A stretch of 6,503 nucleotides of DNA from Candidatus Muproteobacteria bacterium (GTDB lineage: Bacteria > Pseudomonadota > Gammaproteobacteria > Acidiferrobacterales > Sulfurifustaceae). The position numbers and the translations under genes were made by a program. The stretch lies in contig JAHFQD010000114.1 of NCBI GenBank assembly GCA_023266455.1, forward strand, positions 1-6,503, in the 5' to 3' direction. Below, piece after piece: positions 1 to 5,574 of the stretch (position 1 is its first letter; each line of letters starts with the position of its first letter). Below the pieces are notes generated by a model. It saw nothing but the letters and a program-made list of their open reading frames with translations, did no database searches and was not told the origin of the DNA.

Positions 1-36
1 TTTCGCGAGCCGTGGGCAAGCAGTGCAGTTGGGGTT

Positions 37-62
37 AAACGCAGACACCAGTTGGCGATGCG
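37..62 (-). terminator. Weak terminator-like hairpin after speD
   Basis: After the speD stop the minus strand has CGCA (62-59) and TGCG (43-40) enclosing CGCC (57-54) and GGTG (49-46) around an AACT loop, with a 1x2 internal loop and one G-U pair. Three Ts follow (39-37), then AAC. The stem is short and the T-run poor, so this is only a possible terminator. The remaining bases to the window start hold no gene that I can support. Confidence 0.3.
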
Positions 63-69
63 GACGCTA

Positions 70-933
70 TCAGCCTATCCGCACCATGTTCGTGCCGTAA
101 AAAATCTCCGACATCTCATGACGCAAACGCTGGTTGATGACTTTGACGTCTTGCGGATTCAACTCGACTTCTTTGGCGCCGAAGAGATAGTTGTCGAGAC
201 GATAATCTTTGAGCGCCATCTTCGTGTGGAAAATATTTTCCTGATACACGTTAACGTCGATCGCCTGATAACGCGACAACGTATTCTTATCGACGAAGTT
301 TTGAATCGAATTGATTTTGTGATCGATATAGTGCTTCACGCCCTTCACATCGCGCGTGAATCCGCGCACGCGATAATCGATGATCACGATGTCCGAGTCG
401 AAACTATGAATCAAATAGTTCAACGCACGAAGCGGCGAAATGCGGCCACAGGTGGAAACGTCGATGTCGGCGCGGAACGTGGCGATGCCGTTGTCCGGAT
501 GTTCTTCCGGATACGTGTGCACGGTGATATGGCTCTTGTCCAAATGCGCGACCACGGAATCTTTCAACGGACCGTCATTGTTTTGCGCGGTACGCGTCTT
601 GGATCCTTCCGGTATCGGACCCGGCGCTTCCGGGTTGAGCGGCTCTTCTTGAATCGGCAATTCGGAAATCAGCATGGTCACGCTCGCGCCTTGCGGATCG
701 TAATCCTGGTGCGCGATGTTGAGGATATTGGCGCCGATGATTTGCGAAACCTCAGTGAGGATTTGCGTCAATCGTTGTGCGTTATAAACCTCATCGATGT
801 AGCTGATGTATTCCTTGCGCGCGGTTTCACTCGGCGCATAGCAGATATCGTAGATATTGAAGCTCAGCGTTTTGGTGAGGTTGTTGAAGCTCTCAAGCTT
901 AAGCTTCTTAAGCGGTTTAAACAGATTCTCCAA
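70..933 (-). CDS. speD: S-adenosylmethionine decarboxylase proenzyme, E. coli-type SpeD
   Basis: SpeD decarboxylates S-adenosylmethionine to give the aminopropyl donor for spermidine synthesis. The proenzyme cuts itself to create a pyruvoyl cofactor. It has 287 residues against 264 in E. coli. The cleavage site lies in [14 protein letters not shown], between K133 and S134; S134 becomes the pyruvoyl group. [18 protein letters not shown] (160-177) carries the active-site C162. [13 protein letters not shown] and [13 protein letters not shown] are further family signatures. The extra length comes from seven or eight residues before the KKLKL that starts E. coli SpeD, and from a proline- and acid-rich insert at about 98-124, just before the processing site. 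The start is TTG at 933; no ATG or GTG exists between it and the conserved core, and a good ribosome binding site precedes it. The gene ends in tandem stops, TGA then TAG. No speE is visible; it may lie beyond the window. Confidence 0.96.
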   Translation of the reverse strand: MENLFKPLKKLKLESFNNLTKTLSFNIYDICYAPSETARKEYISYIDEVYNAQRLTQILTEVSQIIGANILNIAHQDYDPQGASVTMLISELPIQEEPLNPEAPGPIPEGSKTRTAQNNDGPLKDSVVAHLDKSHITVHTYPEEHPDNGIATFRADIDVSTCGRISPLRALNYLIHSFDSDIVIIDYRVRGFTRDVKGVKHYIDHKINSIQNFVDKNTLSRYQAIDVNVYQENIFHTKMALKDYRLDNYLFGAKEVELNPQDVKVINQRLRHEMSEIFYGTNMVRIG

Positions 934-942
934 TTTACTGGA

Positions 943-949
943 TCCCCCT
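943..949 (-). promoter_or_regulatory. Ribosome binding site of speD, part of a small palindrome
   Basis: AGGGGGA on the minus strand lies 9 nt before the TTG at 933 and decides that start. It is preceded at once by TCCCC (954-950). TCCC (954-951) and GGGA (946-943) can form a 4-bp GC-rich hairpin with loop CAGG that would cover the site. The rest of the 934-1023 gap has A- and T-rich runs, but I could not find a convincing -35/-10 pair in it. Confidence 0.6.
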
Positions 950-1023
950 GGGGAAAACGGCTAGTGACACTCTTACCTAAATATGGTCGAGTCTTTTTAC
1001 GAGGCGATATTTTTCTATGTCGC

Positions 1024-2043
1024 TCACGCAAGATCAAGTATTCGTTGCACGGTTTCGTGATAGTCCTGATTGGCGGTGAGTTGCGTACGATCGGGTGCGG
1101 GGCGTCCATGTAGGCGCACGAACCGCTCGACCGACTCCAGATTGTCATGTGTGCCCAGTCCGCTCAACAATTGCCCGGCCGCGTCTGGATCGTTGCATAT
1201 CAAGACCATGTCGCAACCCGCCGCCAGCGCGGTGCGCGCGCGGGTAACCACGTCCCCTGCTCCTTTTGCGCCTTCCATGGAGAGGTCATCACTGAAAATA
1301 GTGCCTTCAAAACCGAGTTTTCCGCGCAAAATCTCCTGTAACCAGAAGCGCGAGTACCCAGCCGGTTGCGAGTCCACGCGCGAGTAAACGACGTGCGCCG
1401 GCATAATGGCCTCCAAACCGTATTCAATCATGCGCACGAACGGTAACAGGTCTTCCACCTCGATTTCGGAGAACGCGCGGGTATCGATCGGCAGCGCGAC
1501 GTGCGAATCGGCGCCGACGCCGCCGTGGCCGGGAAAATGCTTGCCGACCGCCGCCATGCCGGCGCGGTCCATGCCGCGCATGGCCGCATGCGCCAATTCG
1601 GCGACGATTTCGGGCTTGGTATGGAAGGCGCGATTACCGATGACGTCGCTGATGCCGCGATCAATATCCAGCACCGGCGCAAAGCTGAAATCCACGCCGA
1701 CCGCGCGCAACTCGGCCGCCATCAGCCAGCCGCTGTTTTCCGCCAACCGCAGCGCGCGTTTGGGATCTTTGTCGTAAATCTTTCCCAACTGCCGCATCGG
1801 CGGCAACACCGTGAATTGTTCGCGGAAACGCTGCACGCGCCCGCCTTCGTGATCCACGGCCACCAATAACGCCGGGTCGCGCACACTGTGAATATTGCTG
1901 ACAAGCGCGCGCAGTTGCTCCAGCGATTCGTAGTTGCGGGAGAACAAAATCACGCCGCCGGTAAGCGGGTGTTCCAAACGTTTGCGTTCCGTCGCCGTCA
2001 GCGTGGTGCCGGCGATATCCAACATGACGGGTCCGAGCGACAT
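1024..2043 (-). CDS. nagZ: Beta-N-acetylglucosaminidase NagZ (glycoside hydrolase family 3)
   Basis: NagZ removes the GlcNAc from GlcNAc-1,6-anhydroMurNAc-peptides in the cytoplasm, a central step of peptidoglycan recycling that in many Gram-negatives also supplies the inducers of AmpC beta-lactamase. At 339 residues it is a single-domain GH3 enzyme of the usual length (E. coli 341). Key motifs are LLVAVDHEGGRVQRF (59-73), KHFPGHGGVGADSH (168-181) with the NagZ-type Asp-His catalytic pair D179 and H181, and SDDLSMEGA (251-259) holding the nucleophile aspartate (D252). No signal peptide is present. The ATG at 2043 is set by an AAAGGA 9 nt upstream, and the family N-terminus (GPVMLDIAGTTLTATE) starts within the first residues. 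It ends in TGA, 90 nt before speD. Adjacency to a leaderless YkuD gene suggests a two-gene recycling unit. Confidence 0.97.
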   Translation of the reverse strand: MSLGPVMLDIAGTTLTATERKRLEHPLTGGVILFSRNYESLEQLRALVSNIHSVRDPALLVAVDHEGGRVQRFREQFTVLPPMRQLGKIYDKDPKRALRLAENSGWLMAAELRAVGVDFSFAPVLDIDRGISDVIGNRAFHTKPEIVAELAHAAMRGMDRAGMAAVGKHFPGHGGVGADSHVALPIDTRAFSEIEVEDLLPFVRMIEYGLEAIMPAHVVYSRVDSQPAGYSRFWLQEILRGKLGFEGTIFSDDLSMEGAKGAGDVVTRARTALAAGCDMVLICNDPDAAGQLLSGLGTHDNLESVERFVRLHGRPAPDRTQLTANQDYHETVQRILDLA

Positions 2044-2049
2044 TTATTT

Positions 2050-2544
2050 TTATCCTTTAATCAACACCGGCGTTCCCGCCGGAACGAGATCGAACAATTT
2101 GATGAGGTCGCTATTGCGCATTTTTACACAGCCACGCGACGACGGTACGCCCATGGCGTCTTCGTCCGGGCAACCGTGGATGTAAATGTAGCGGCGCATC
2201 GTATCTACCTCGCCGAGACGATTTCGGCCGGGTTCCAGACCGCACAGCCACAGGATGCGCGTCAGGATCCAATCGCGATTCGGATACAGCGTGCGTAATT
2301 GCGGCGAGTAAAGTTCTTCGGTCGCACGGCGTGAGATCAGCACCGCGTTCGCGGGAAGTCCAGCGCCGATCTTGGCGCGGATGTAATGCCGTCCGCGCGG
2401 CGTGCATTCGCTGCCGTACTTTTCGCCGACGCCGTTGCGCGCGGTGGCCACACGCGTTTGCATGACGGCTTCGCCAGCGCGGTTTTTTACCGTCAGGGTT
2501 TGCGACGGTACGTCGACTTCGATGGCGTACGGAGAAGTTTTCAT
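2050..2544 (-). CDS. Leaderless YkuD-domain protein, probable cytoplasmic L,D-carboxypeptidase (ElsL-like) or L,D-transpeptidase
   Basis: A 164-residue protein that is almost entirely one YkuD (L,D-transpeptidase catalytic) domain. The active-site motif is complete: YIHG with H123, then SSRGCVKM with catalytic C139 and R137. The N-terminus, MKTSPYAIEVDVPSQTLTV, runs straight into the first strands of the domain. There is no hydrophobic signal peptide, lipobox or LysM domain, so the protein should stay in the cytoplasm. Periplasmic L,D-transpeptidases crosslink peptidoglycan or attach lipoproteins. Leaderless YkuD proteins such as Acinetobacter ElsL instead trim the terminal D-Ala of tetrapeptides during recycling. 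The neighbour nagZ, 6 nt downstream, acts in the same cytoplasmic route and supports that role (inference). The start ATG overlaps the rlmD TGA as ATGA and has no clear ribosome binding site, so translation probably depends on coupling to rlmD. Confidence 0.88.
   Translation of the reverse strand: MKTSPYAIEVDVPSQTLTVKNRAGEAVMQTRVATARNGVGEKYGSECTPRGRHYIRAKIGAGLPANAVLISRRATEELYSPQLRTLYPNRDWILTRILWLCGLEPGRNRLGEVDTMRRYIYIHGCPDEDAMGVPSSRGCVKMRNSDLIKLFDLVPAGTPVLIKG
2053..2058 (-). promoter_or_regulatory. Ribosome binding site of nagZ inside the end of the YkuD gene
   Basis: AAAGGA on the minus strand lies 9 nt before the nagZ ATG at 2043. It also encodes the last two residues (Lys-Gly) of the YkuD protein. 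It fixes the nagZ start and shows that the two genes are translated from one message. Confidence 0.7.
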
Positions 2545-3890
2545 TCGCGTTCGAACAAGGCCATGGATTCAACATGGTTGGTATGCGGGAACATGTCCAT
2601 GACGCCGACGCTGTTCAGCCGATAACCGCGCACGTGGACAAGATATTCGCTGTCGCGCGCCAGCGTTCCGGGGTGACAAGAAACGTAGACGATTTTTTTC
2701 GGCAGTGGGTCGCGCATCGCTTTGAGTGCTTCGATCGCTCCGCCGCGTGGAGGATCGAGCAGTAACTTATCGAATGCGAAATTTTCCCACGGTGTCGTAT
2801 TCATTGTCGTCGCATACAAATCGGCCGCGCGAAATTCTATATTCGACAAATTGTTTCGCGCCGCGTTGCGACGCCCGCGCTCGACTAATCTCGGTTCGCC
2901 CTAGATAGCGAGTACGCGTTTCGCGCGTCGCGCCAACGGCAATGTGAAATTTCCGAGCCCGGAAAATAAATCGAGCACCGTGTCGTCGAGTTTGGGATCA
3001 AGCAATCGCACGGCTTGCTCGATCATTAAATTATTGACGACGCCGTTCACTTGAATGAAATCCGTCGGTAAGAATTGCAACACGCTGCCATCGGAAAGAG
3101 CGTAGTCCAACAGCGCCGGCTCCGTTGGCCATAACGCGGTCGCCGTTTCCGGTCCGTCGGCCTGGAGATAAATCTGTAGTGCATGGCGTTTGCCGAAGGC
3201 GGTTAATGCGGCTTTATCGTCGGCGGTAAGCGAAACTAGATGGCGAAACACCAAGGCGCGCGCATGGTCGCCGACGGCCACTTCGATTTGAGGAATATGG
3301 TCGGAACGCGAAAGCGTTTTGACTAATTCATGCAAGGCCGGAATTAAATCCGATAGAACGGGATCGAGCACTAAACAGCGATACAGATCGGCGATGGAAG
3401 AGCTTTTACGTTCGCGAAAACCGATGAGGATGTCGCCATTCGCATTGCGTACGCCCAGGCGCGCGCGACGGCGATAACCCCATTCCGGGCCGGCCAACGG
3501 CGCGAGCCAATGTTGCGGTTCGACTTTACCGATACGTTTGAGTTGTGCGCTCAGAATGTTTTGCTTCGCAAGCAACTGCGCATCGGCGGCGAGATGTTGC
3601 AGACCGCAACCGCCGCAAACGCCGAAGTGCGGACACGGCGGTTCGCGCCGCGCTGGGCTGGGCGACAATATTTCGACGAGGGTCGCGACGTCGTAACGTG
3701 AATGACGCTCTACGTAGCGCAAGCGCACGCGCTCTTGCGGCAATGCGCCTTCGATGAAGACCGCCTTGCCGTCGACGCGCGCGACGCCGCGACCGTCGTG
3801 GCTCAGCGAATCGACATCGGCCACGGTTTCCGGTGGCTCTATACGCTCGTCGCGCACCGTCGTGTCAATTCCAGCAGGAGAGGAATTCAT
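2541..3890 (-). pseudogene. rlmD: 23S rRNA (uracil-1939-C5)-methyltransferase RlmD, interrupted by one in-frame TAG
   Basis: RlmD (RumA) methylates U1939 of 23S rRNA with SAM and carries a [4Fe-4S] cluster. The frame has 449 codons with a TAG at codon 330. Before it lie a TRAM-like N-terminal domain (about 23-75, with GRGVARVDGKAVFIEGALP), the cluster cysteines C86, C92, C95 and C172, and the SAM motif DLFSGLGNFTLPLA (307-320). After the stop the same frame continues with LDPPRGG (D379), the catalytic cysteine in SCHPGTLARD (C405) and the terminal MDMFPHTNHVESM with the probable base E441. No indel is needed. The translated product would be 329 residues without the catalytic cysteine. The N-terminal domain and length favour RlmD over RlmC. 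The start chosen is the ATG at 3890, overlapping the exonuclease by 26 nt without a strong ribosome binding site. A GTG at 3857, 7 nt after the exonuclease stop, is an alternative. The last bases overlap the next gene as ATGA. Family call is certain; whether it is a true pseudogene is not. Confidence 0.85.
2901..2903 (-). other. In-frame amber codon inside rlmD
   Basis: The minus strand reads GTA CTC GCT ATC TAG GGC GAA CCG here, giving VLAI-stop-GEP. E. coli RlmD, from memory, has VVGVEGVP at the same place, so TAG sits where GAG (Glu) is expected, one G-to-T change away. The seven native gene ends in this window use TGA (recJ, the exonuclease, rlmD, nagZ, speD) or TAA (cysM, the YkuD gene), never TAG as the first stop. 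Confidence 0.9.
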
Positions 3891-4635
3891 TCAAATGCGG
3901 TTTATTGCTTTCGCGCAACGTTTTACGCACGAGCTCGGCTTCGCGGTCGTAGCCGACCTGATCTAGATGACCACGGATCAATTCGTAACGTAGATAAACC
4001 AAATAAGTATTCAGCGCGTCGGTCTCGCAATAGTCACGGATCTCGCGAATCTTGCCTTCGAGAAATTGTTCCCAAACGTTGGCGCCGCTGCGCCCCATCT
4101 TGCCCGGGAAACCGAGCAGCATGGCGATATCGTCGAGCGGTGCGGTGGCGCGCGGTTGGTAGGCGGACAAGACGTCTTTTAAATCGGTATGCCGTTCATG
4201 AAAGCGGCTTAGATAATTGTTGTAGCGGAAGCTACTGTCGCCCTGCCCGTTTTCCCAATAACGCGGCGCCGCAACGCCGTGCTTCAAACAACGATAATGC
4301 AACACGGGTAGATCGAAACCGGAACCGTTCCACGTTACCAGCGTCGGCGTATAGCGCTCGATACCGTCGAAGAAGCGGCGAATAATTTCAGTTTCATTCG
4401 AACTCTCGTCACCGAGCGACCAGACTTTCAGCGTCTCGCCATGACGCAGCACGGCGGAGATCGCAACGACGCGATGCAGATGGTGCTTGAGAAATTCGGA
4501 GTCGCCGGTTTCCTCACGCCGCAAGGTGAACATCGCGCGTCCGACGTCTTTGTCCGACAGGTCGCCGAGCTCGTACAAGCGGCGGCCGGTGTCGACGTCG
4601 GGAATTGTTTCGATATCGAATGCCAGAACGTTCAT
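3865..4635 (-). CDS. Predicted 3'-5' exonuclease, DEDDy family related to the PolB proofreading domain
   Basis: A 256-residue stand-alone exonuclease of the DnaQ-like DEDD superfamily (the group described as PolB-like predicted 3'-5' exonucleases). It is expected to remove nucleotides from 3' ends using two metal ions. ExoI is at the N-terminus, LAFDIETIPD with D7 and E9. ExoII is TWNGSGFDLPVLHYR with N103 and D108. ExoIII is DYCETDALNTY with Y202 and D206, the Y-x3-D form that defines DEDDy. There is no polymerase domain and no signal peptide. The open frame continues upstream inside cysM to 4770, but the upstream residues are arginine-rich shadow sequence. The ATG at 4635, 2 nt after the cysM TAA, puts ExoI at residue 7 as usual in this family. 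The gene ends in TGA and overlaps rlmD by 26 nt if the ATG start of rlmD is used. The substrate and pathway are unknown; the repair gene recJ lies two genes upstream. Confidence 0.9.
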   Translation of the reverse strand: MNVLAFDIETIPDVDTGRRLYELGDLSDKDVGRAMFTLRREETGDSEFLKHHLHRVVAISAVLRHGETLKVWSLGDESSNETEIIRRFFDGIERYTPTLVTWNGSGFDLPVLHYRCLKHGVAAPRYWENGQGDSSFRYNNYLSRFHERHTDLKDVLSAYQPRATAPLDDIAMLLGFPGKMGRSGANVWEQFLEGKIREIRDYCETDALNTYLVYLRYELIRGHLDQVGYDREAELVRKTLRESNKPHLNEFLSCWN

Positions 4636-4637
4636 GG

Positions 4638-5522
4638 TTATTCCGGAAATACGCCGGTGGAGAGATACCGATCGCCGCGGTCGCAAATGATGGTGACGAT
4701 AACGGCGTTCTGGACTTCCGCGGATAATCGCAACGCCGCCAACGTCGCGCCGCCGGAAGAGATGCCGCAAAAGATGCCCTCTTCGCGCGCCAGGCGACGC
4801 GTCATATGTTCGGATTCTTGTTGGCTGACTTCGATGATGCGGTCCACGCGTTCACGATCGAAGATTTTCGGCAGATACGCCGGTGGCCATGCGCGAATAC
4901 CTGGTATGCAGGAGCCTTCGGCCGGTTGTACGCCGACGATTTGGATATTCGGACTTTTCTCTTTCAGGAAGCGCGACACACCCATGATGGTGCCGGTGGT
5001 GCCCATGGAGCTGACGAAGTGCGTAACCTTGCCATCGGTGTCGCGCCAAATTTCCGGTCCGGTGCTTTCGTAATGCGCGCGCGGATTGTCTTGGTTCGCG
5101 AACTGATCCAGCACCCGGCCCTCGCCTTCGGTTTGCATCTTTTGCGCGAGGTCGCGCGCGCCTTCCATGCCGACGCTTTGCGGCACCAGAATAATCTCGG
5201 CGCCAAACGCTTTCATGGTCGCGCGTCGCTCAGCGCTCATGTGTTCCGGCATGATTAAGATCATGCGATAACCCTTCATCGCCGCCGCCATGGCCAAAGC
5301 GATGCCGGTGTTGCCGCTCGTGGCTTCGATCAGGATGTCGCCGGGTTTAATATCGCCGCGAGCCTCGGCGTGTTTGATCATCGACACAGCGGGTCGATCT
5401 TTCACGGAACCCGCCGGATTATTGCCCTCGAGTTTCGCCAAAATGACGTTCGACGTCTTCCCGGGGATTCGCTGCAGGCGTGCCAGCGGCGTGTTGCCGA
5501 CGAAGTCTTCTAATGTGCGCAT
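4638..5522 (-). CDS. cysM: Cysteine synthase B (O-acetylserine sulfhydrylase, CysM type)
   Basis: A PLP enzyme of the cytoplasm that makes L-cysteine from O-acetyl-L-serine and sulfide; CysM forms also accept thiosulfate. It has 294 residues against about 303 in E. coli. The N-terminus aligns from residue 1 (MRTLEDFVGNTPLARLQR), which supports the ATG at 5522. KLEGNNPAGSVKDR holds the PLP Schiff-base lysine K41. EATSGNTG (66-73) is the substrate-binding asparagine loop, and SSMGTTGTIMG (171-181) is the PLP phosphate-binding loop. EGSCIPGIRAWP and the C-terminal ICDRGDRYLSTGVF are the CysM forms of these regions; CysK usually has a serine/proline-containing version of the last motif, so CysM is preferred over CysK. 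The protein lacks the short E. coli tail after this motif. No strong ribosome binding site is visible before the start. It ends in TAA 2 nt before the exonuclease ATG, so the two are probably cotranscribed. Confidence 0.96.
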   Translation of the reverse strand: MRTLEDFVGNTPLARLQRIPGKTSNVILAKLEGNNPAGSVKDRPAVSMIKHAEARGDIKPGDILIEATSGNTGIALAMAAAMKGYRMILIMPEHMSAERRATMKAFGAEIILVPQSVGMEGARDLAQKMQTEGEGRVLDQFANQDNPRAHYESTGPEIWRDTDGKVTHFVSSMGTTGTIMGVSRFLKEKSPNIQIVGVQPAEGSCIPGIRAWPPAYLPKIFDRERVDRIIEVSQQESEHMTRRLAREEGIFCGISSGGATLAALRLSAEVQNAVIVTIICDRGDRYLSTGVFPE

Positions 5523-5542
5523 GCGGTCGATTTTACCCGAGT

Positions 5543-5574
5543 AAGCGAATTTACGCGCAGGCGTTGATTCGCTT
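5543..5574 (-). repeat. Inverted repeat (hairpin) between recJ and cysM
   Basis: Directly after the recJ TGA the minus strand reads AAGCGAAT (5574-5567) and later ATTCGCTT (5550-5543), a perfect 8-bp inverted repeat. Inside it is a second perfect 4-bp pair, ACGC (5564-5561) and GCGT (5556-5553), around the tetraloop CTGC, with a 2x2 internal loop between the two stems. The RNA would fold into a 12-bp, two-part hairpin. No U-run follows (next bases ACTCGGG), so a classical intrinsic terminator is unlikely. It could be an mRNA-stabilising 3' end, a processing site or a partial attenuator between recJ and cysM. The structure is seen in the sequence; any function is inference. Confidence 0.6.

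Noticed and set aside
934..1023. Promoter for speD in the 90-nt gap
   Set aside because: There are AT-rich stretches and partial -10-like boxes (CATATT, TATTTA), but none has a fitting -35 at 16-18 nt, so I do not call one.
52..1113. Long open frame of 353 codons on the plus strand opposite speD
   Set aside because: It mirrors speD, runs into the nagZ end, has no recognisable domain and is rich in Arg/Val/Ile as expected from an antisense frame. SpeD itself is unmistakable.
864..1148. Minus-strand frame of 94 codons bridging the nagZ end and the speD start
   Set aside because: It overlaps both real genes in another frame, has no ribosome binding site or homology I recognise, and is Arg/Ser/Pro rich.
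2541..3890. rlmD as two independent genes split at the TAG
   Set aside because: Both parts are in one frame and match one family end to end. The second part has no good start or ribosome binding site, so a single interrupted gene is the better reading.
3702..4385. Plus-strand open frame of 227 codons opposite rlmD and the exonuclease
   Set aside because: It spans the junction of two certain minus-strand genes, with a low-complexity Arg/Ala/Ser composition typical of a shadow frame.
4636..4770. Upstream extension of the exonuclease to an ATG at 4770
   Set aside because: The added 45 residues lie inside cysM and are Arg/His-rich. The ATG at 4635 puts the ExoI motif at the usual N-terminal place.
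4441..5073. Plus-strand open frame of 210 codons opposite the exonuclease and cysM
   Set aside because: It crosses two well-supported genes and shows no family motif.
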